Shown: positions 6,082-7,677 of the stretch, one piece after another
How the letters are laid out: each line of letters starts with the position of its first letter
Position numbering within the stretch: the first letter of the stretch is position 1
NCBI GenBank assembly: GCA_027005175.1
Contig: JALTMC010000108.1
Coordinates: forward strand, 1 to 7,677
Reading direction: 5' to 3'
From: Myxococcales bacterium
GTDB lineage: Bacteria > Myxococcota_C > UBA6777
Length of the DNA stretch: 7,677 nucleotides
Position numbers and translations under genes: made by a program
The notes under the pieces: model-generated
What the model was told of the DNA's origin: nothing
Database searches by the model: none
Seen by the model: only the letters and a program-made list of their open reading frames with translations

Positions 6082-6210
6082 ATGTATACCATGGTTCGAG
6101 TGAAGTTTCGAGCGGCTGACTCTCTTGTCGTTTCAACTCATGAATACCTGGTTCTCTTTCTGATGGATAAGGATTGCCCGAGTATGGGAATGGAAATCAA
6201 GTCACGATGA
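6082..6210 (+). CDS. Possible 42-residue ORF overlapping the gspD start (ATGA)
   Basis: ATG 6082 opens a 42-codon frame ending with TGA at 6208-6210, which overlaps the gspD ATG (6207-6209) as ATGA. That overlap is a common sign of translational coupling. The predicted peptide starts MYTMVRVKFRAADSLVV, has a hydrophobic EYLVLFLM stretch near residues 25-32, and ends in MEIKSR. It matches no family I recognise and is not GspC, the usual neighbour of GspD. No clear ribosome binding site precedes 6082 or the alternative ATG at 6091. The frame is open upstream to a TAG at 6052, with TTG 6058 as another possible start. It follows a promoter candidate at a suitable distance. It could be a real small protein, a leader peptide controlling gspD, or chance. 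Confidence 0.3.
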   Translation: MYTMVRVKFRAADSLVVSTHEYLVLFLMDKDCPSMGMEIKSR

Positions 6211-7677
6211 ACAAAGCAAATATGTTGAGCCAACACTTTCTCCAGCGCATGGGTTTGTTTGTGTTTTTGCTAGGGCTGCTCAGTTCGACATGCCTCTCCA
6301 CGAACGCTCAGGCTCAAAACACGACAGTTGCCAGCAGAAAACGCTGTCGCCCTCAGTGGAACAAACGCTACCAGCCCAACTTTCGAAGCAAGAAATTACT
6401 CGATGTTGTGAAGTGGATTGCGAAGCTCTCCTGTTACAACTTTATCTTAAGCAATCGAGTGAGAGGACAGAAAATAACGATCCTCTCCGAACGCAAGATA
6501 CGTTTACGCAATATCTACCGGGCTTTTCTGTCTTCGTTAGAGATTAGTAGCATCTCCATCGTTAAAATGGGTCGATTTCGCAAGCTGATCTACTCGCGGG
6601 CAGCAGCGCAACAATCGATTCGTACCTACACTCGTGGCCGGTTTCGGCACCCCAAGCGGGATGAAATGGTGACCTACTTGCTGCGAATTAAATATGTCGA
6701 TGTATACAAGATGGTCAATATCATCAACCAACTCTCCCCGTCCGTTGGTCGTCGGATTGTATTCAAACAAAGTGGAATCATTATTCTCATTGATTATGCC
6801 TCGAACATCTATCGATTGTTGCGTATTGTTCGTGCCCTTGATGTTGCTGAAGCTGAAGAACATGACCGAATGTTTTTGATTCAAATTGAAAGCGGTCAGG
6901 CCGCTGAAATTGTACAACGTGTGCGCTCTATCTTTCAGATCATGAATCTCAGTCGTGCACGTGCTCAACGTCTTCGCGGACGGCCTGTGGATGAAGCACA
7001 CCGCCTCTCCAAAATCCTGGCCGACGAACGTACCAATCGCATCATCCTGGTGAGTAGCTATAAGGCTTATATCAATGTTGTTCGATTGATAAAGAAACTA
7101 GATATCGCATTGACAGATGGTGGCCGGATCCGGGTTCACCGACTTCGTTACGCCAAAGCGGAAGAGATCTCACAGACCTTATCTCAGCTTGCACGTGGAG
7201 GAGGTGCTCGCCGTCGAAGGATACGACGCGGACGTGCTCCAACACCTACCAAAGCTACAGACCTTTTTCGAGGGGAAGTTCGAATCACTGCAGACAAGAG
7301 CACAAACTCTCTGGTTATCGTATCCAACCAACGGGACTATGAGAGCTTGATTCGCGTGATCCGAAAGCTTGATGTTCGCCGCAAACAGATTTTTGTTGAA
7401 ACTGTCATTCTTGAAGTTAGCCTCGACAAATCACGTGACGTTGGTGCGGCTTTTCACGGTGGGGCGGTTACCGGAGGTGATGCAAATAGTCCGGAAATTG
7501 CTTTGTTTGGGACACGCCTGGGCGGACTTAATAGCATCATCCTTGATCCATCTGCTCTTACAGGTCTTGCCTTGGGCCTGCGCGGTCCTGATATCCCCAA
7601 CTCCTCAGGCCTGCTCGGAGGAACCTCCTCCGCTGGCATCCCGTCCTTTGGTGTCGTACTTCGAGCGATCCAAACTA
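6207..7677 (+). CDS. gspD: Type II secretion outer-membrane secretin GspD, partial (C-terminus beyond the window)
   Basis: The first 490 residues are present; typical GspD is about 650-800. GspD forms the multimeric outer-membrane channel through which folded proteins leave the periplasm. A signal peptide covers residues 1-36, with a hydrophobic core near 16-29 and cleavage after AQA. The N0 domain lies at about 55-125, including YNFILSNRVRGQKITILSE, which corresponds to the usual NFI.DP.V.G.VT motif. N1 (about 152-215), N2 (about 220-300) and N3 (about 306-390) follow, each ending in a helix-strand pattern such as LIRVIRKLDV (381-390). The secretin domain opens with QIFVETVILEVS (394-405) and breaks off at the edge. 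N0 and the VRITADKSTNSLVIVS stretch point to type II secretion over pilus or type III secretins. The protein is notably Arg-rich, with RRRRIRRGR at 335-343 in an N3 loop. ATG 6207 is preferred, though its ribosome binding site is weak. Other gsp genes are expected to the right. Confidence 0.92.
   Translation, partial: MNKANMLSQHFLQRMGLFVFLLGLLSSTCLSTNAQAQNTTVASRKRCRPQWNKRYQPNFRSKKLLDVVKWIAKLSCYNFILSNRVRGQKITILSERKIRLRNIYRAFLSSLEISSISIVKMGRFRKLIYSRAAAQQSIRTYTRGRFRHPKRDEMVTYLLRIKYVDVYKMVNIINQLSPSVGRRIVFKQSGIIILIDYASNIYRLLRIVRALDVAEAEEHDRMFLIQIESGQAAEIVQRVRSIFQIMNLSRARAQRLRGRPVDEAHRLSKILADERTNRIILVSSYKAYINVVRLIKKLDIALTDGGRIRVHRLRYAKAEEISQTLSQLARGGGARRRRIRRGRAPTPTKATDLFRGEVRITADKSTNSLVIVSNQRDYESLIRVIRKLDVRRKQIFVETVILEVSLDKSRDVGAAFHGGAVTGGDANSPEIALFGTRLGGLNSIILDPSALTGLALGLRGPDIPNSSGLLGGTSSAGIPSFGVVLRAIQT

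Noticed and set aside
6537-7001. 154-codon minus-strand frame inside gspD
   Set aside because: It is antisense to GspD N1-N2, which has clear secretin features; the frame is a shadow.
1-7677. tRNA or rRNA genes
   Set aside because: Reading both strands by eye I saw no tRNA cloverleaf with a T-arm consensus and no rRNA-like segments.

Overview
The window looks like chromosomal DNA of a Gram-negative (diderm) bacterium. The evidence is a type II secretion outer-membrane secretin, two further Sec-exported proteins, and bacterial Shine-Dalgarno and sigma70-like signals. Base composition is moderate, roughly half GC by eye. A delta-proteobacterial or Myxococcota-like lineage would fit the gene content, but this is only an inference and the sequence does not fix the taxon.

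Layout, left to right. Bases 1-374 (minus) hold the N-terminal part of a secreted CAP/SCP-domain (YkwD-like) protein that runs off the left edge. Bases 375-938 hold no convincing gene but contain structured DNA: an 8-9 bp palindrome at 640-659, three consecutive mini-hairpins sharing a GTA core at 696-732, a G-rich tract ending at about 766, and a nested inverted repeat at 776-853. Bases 939-2081 (minus) encode an exported seven-repeat YVTN-type beta-propeller with a good sigma70-like promoter at 2147-2175. Bases 2260-2448 are a 27-bp tandem repeat whose last unit includes the stop codon of the next gene. Bases 2444-5919 (minus) are a two-gene operon, pycA-pycB-like: a biotin carboxylase followed 20 bases later by a carboxyltransferase fused to a biotinyl domain. 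From 5920 to 6206 is a divergent promoter region with a possible 42-residue leader ORF. From 6207 to the right edge (plus) is the first 490 residues of GspD, cut off within the secretin domain.

Functionally, PycA and PycB should together form one biotin-dependent carboxylase. PycA carboxylates biotin held on the C-terminal domain of PycB, and the PycB carboxyltransferase domain passes the carboxyl group to a keto acid. Pyruvate to oxaloacetate is the likeliest reaction, but several PycB active-site motifs differ from the usual ones. GspD would form the outer-membrane channel of a type II secretion system whose other genes probably lie to the right. The CAP and propeller proteins carry signal peptides and could be periplasmic or secreted; any link to this secretion system is speculation.

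I found no unmistakable new system. The strongest leads are the structured 640-766 element, the divergent carboxyltransferase, the 27-bp array at the pycB stop codon, and the small ORF joined to gspD by an ATGA overlap.
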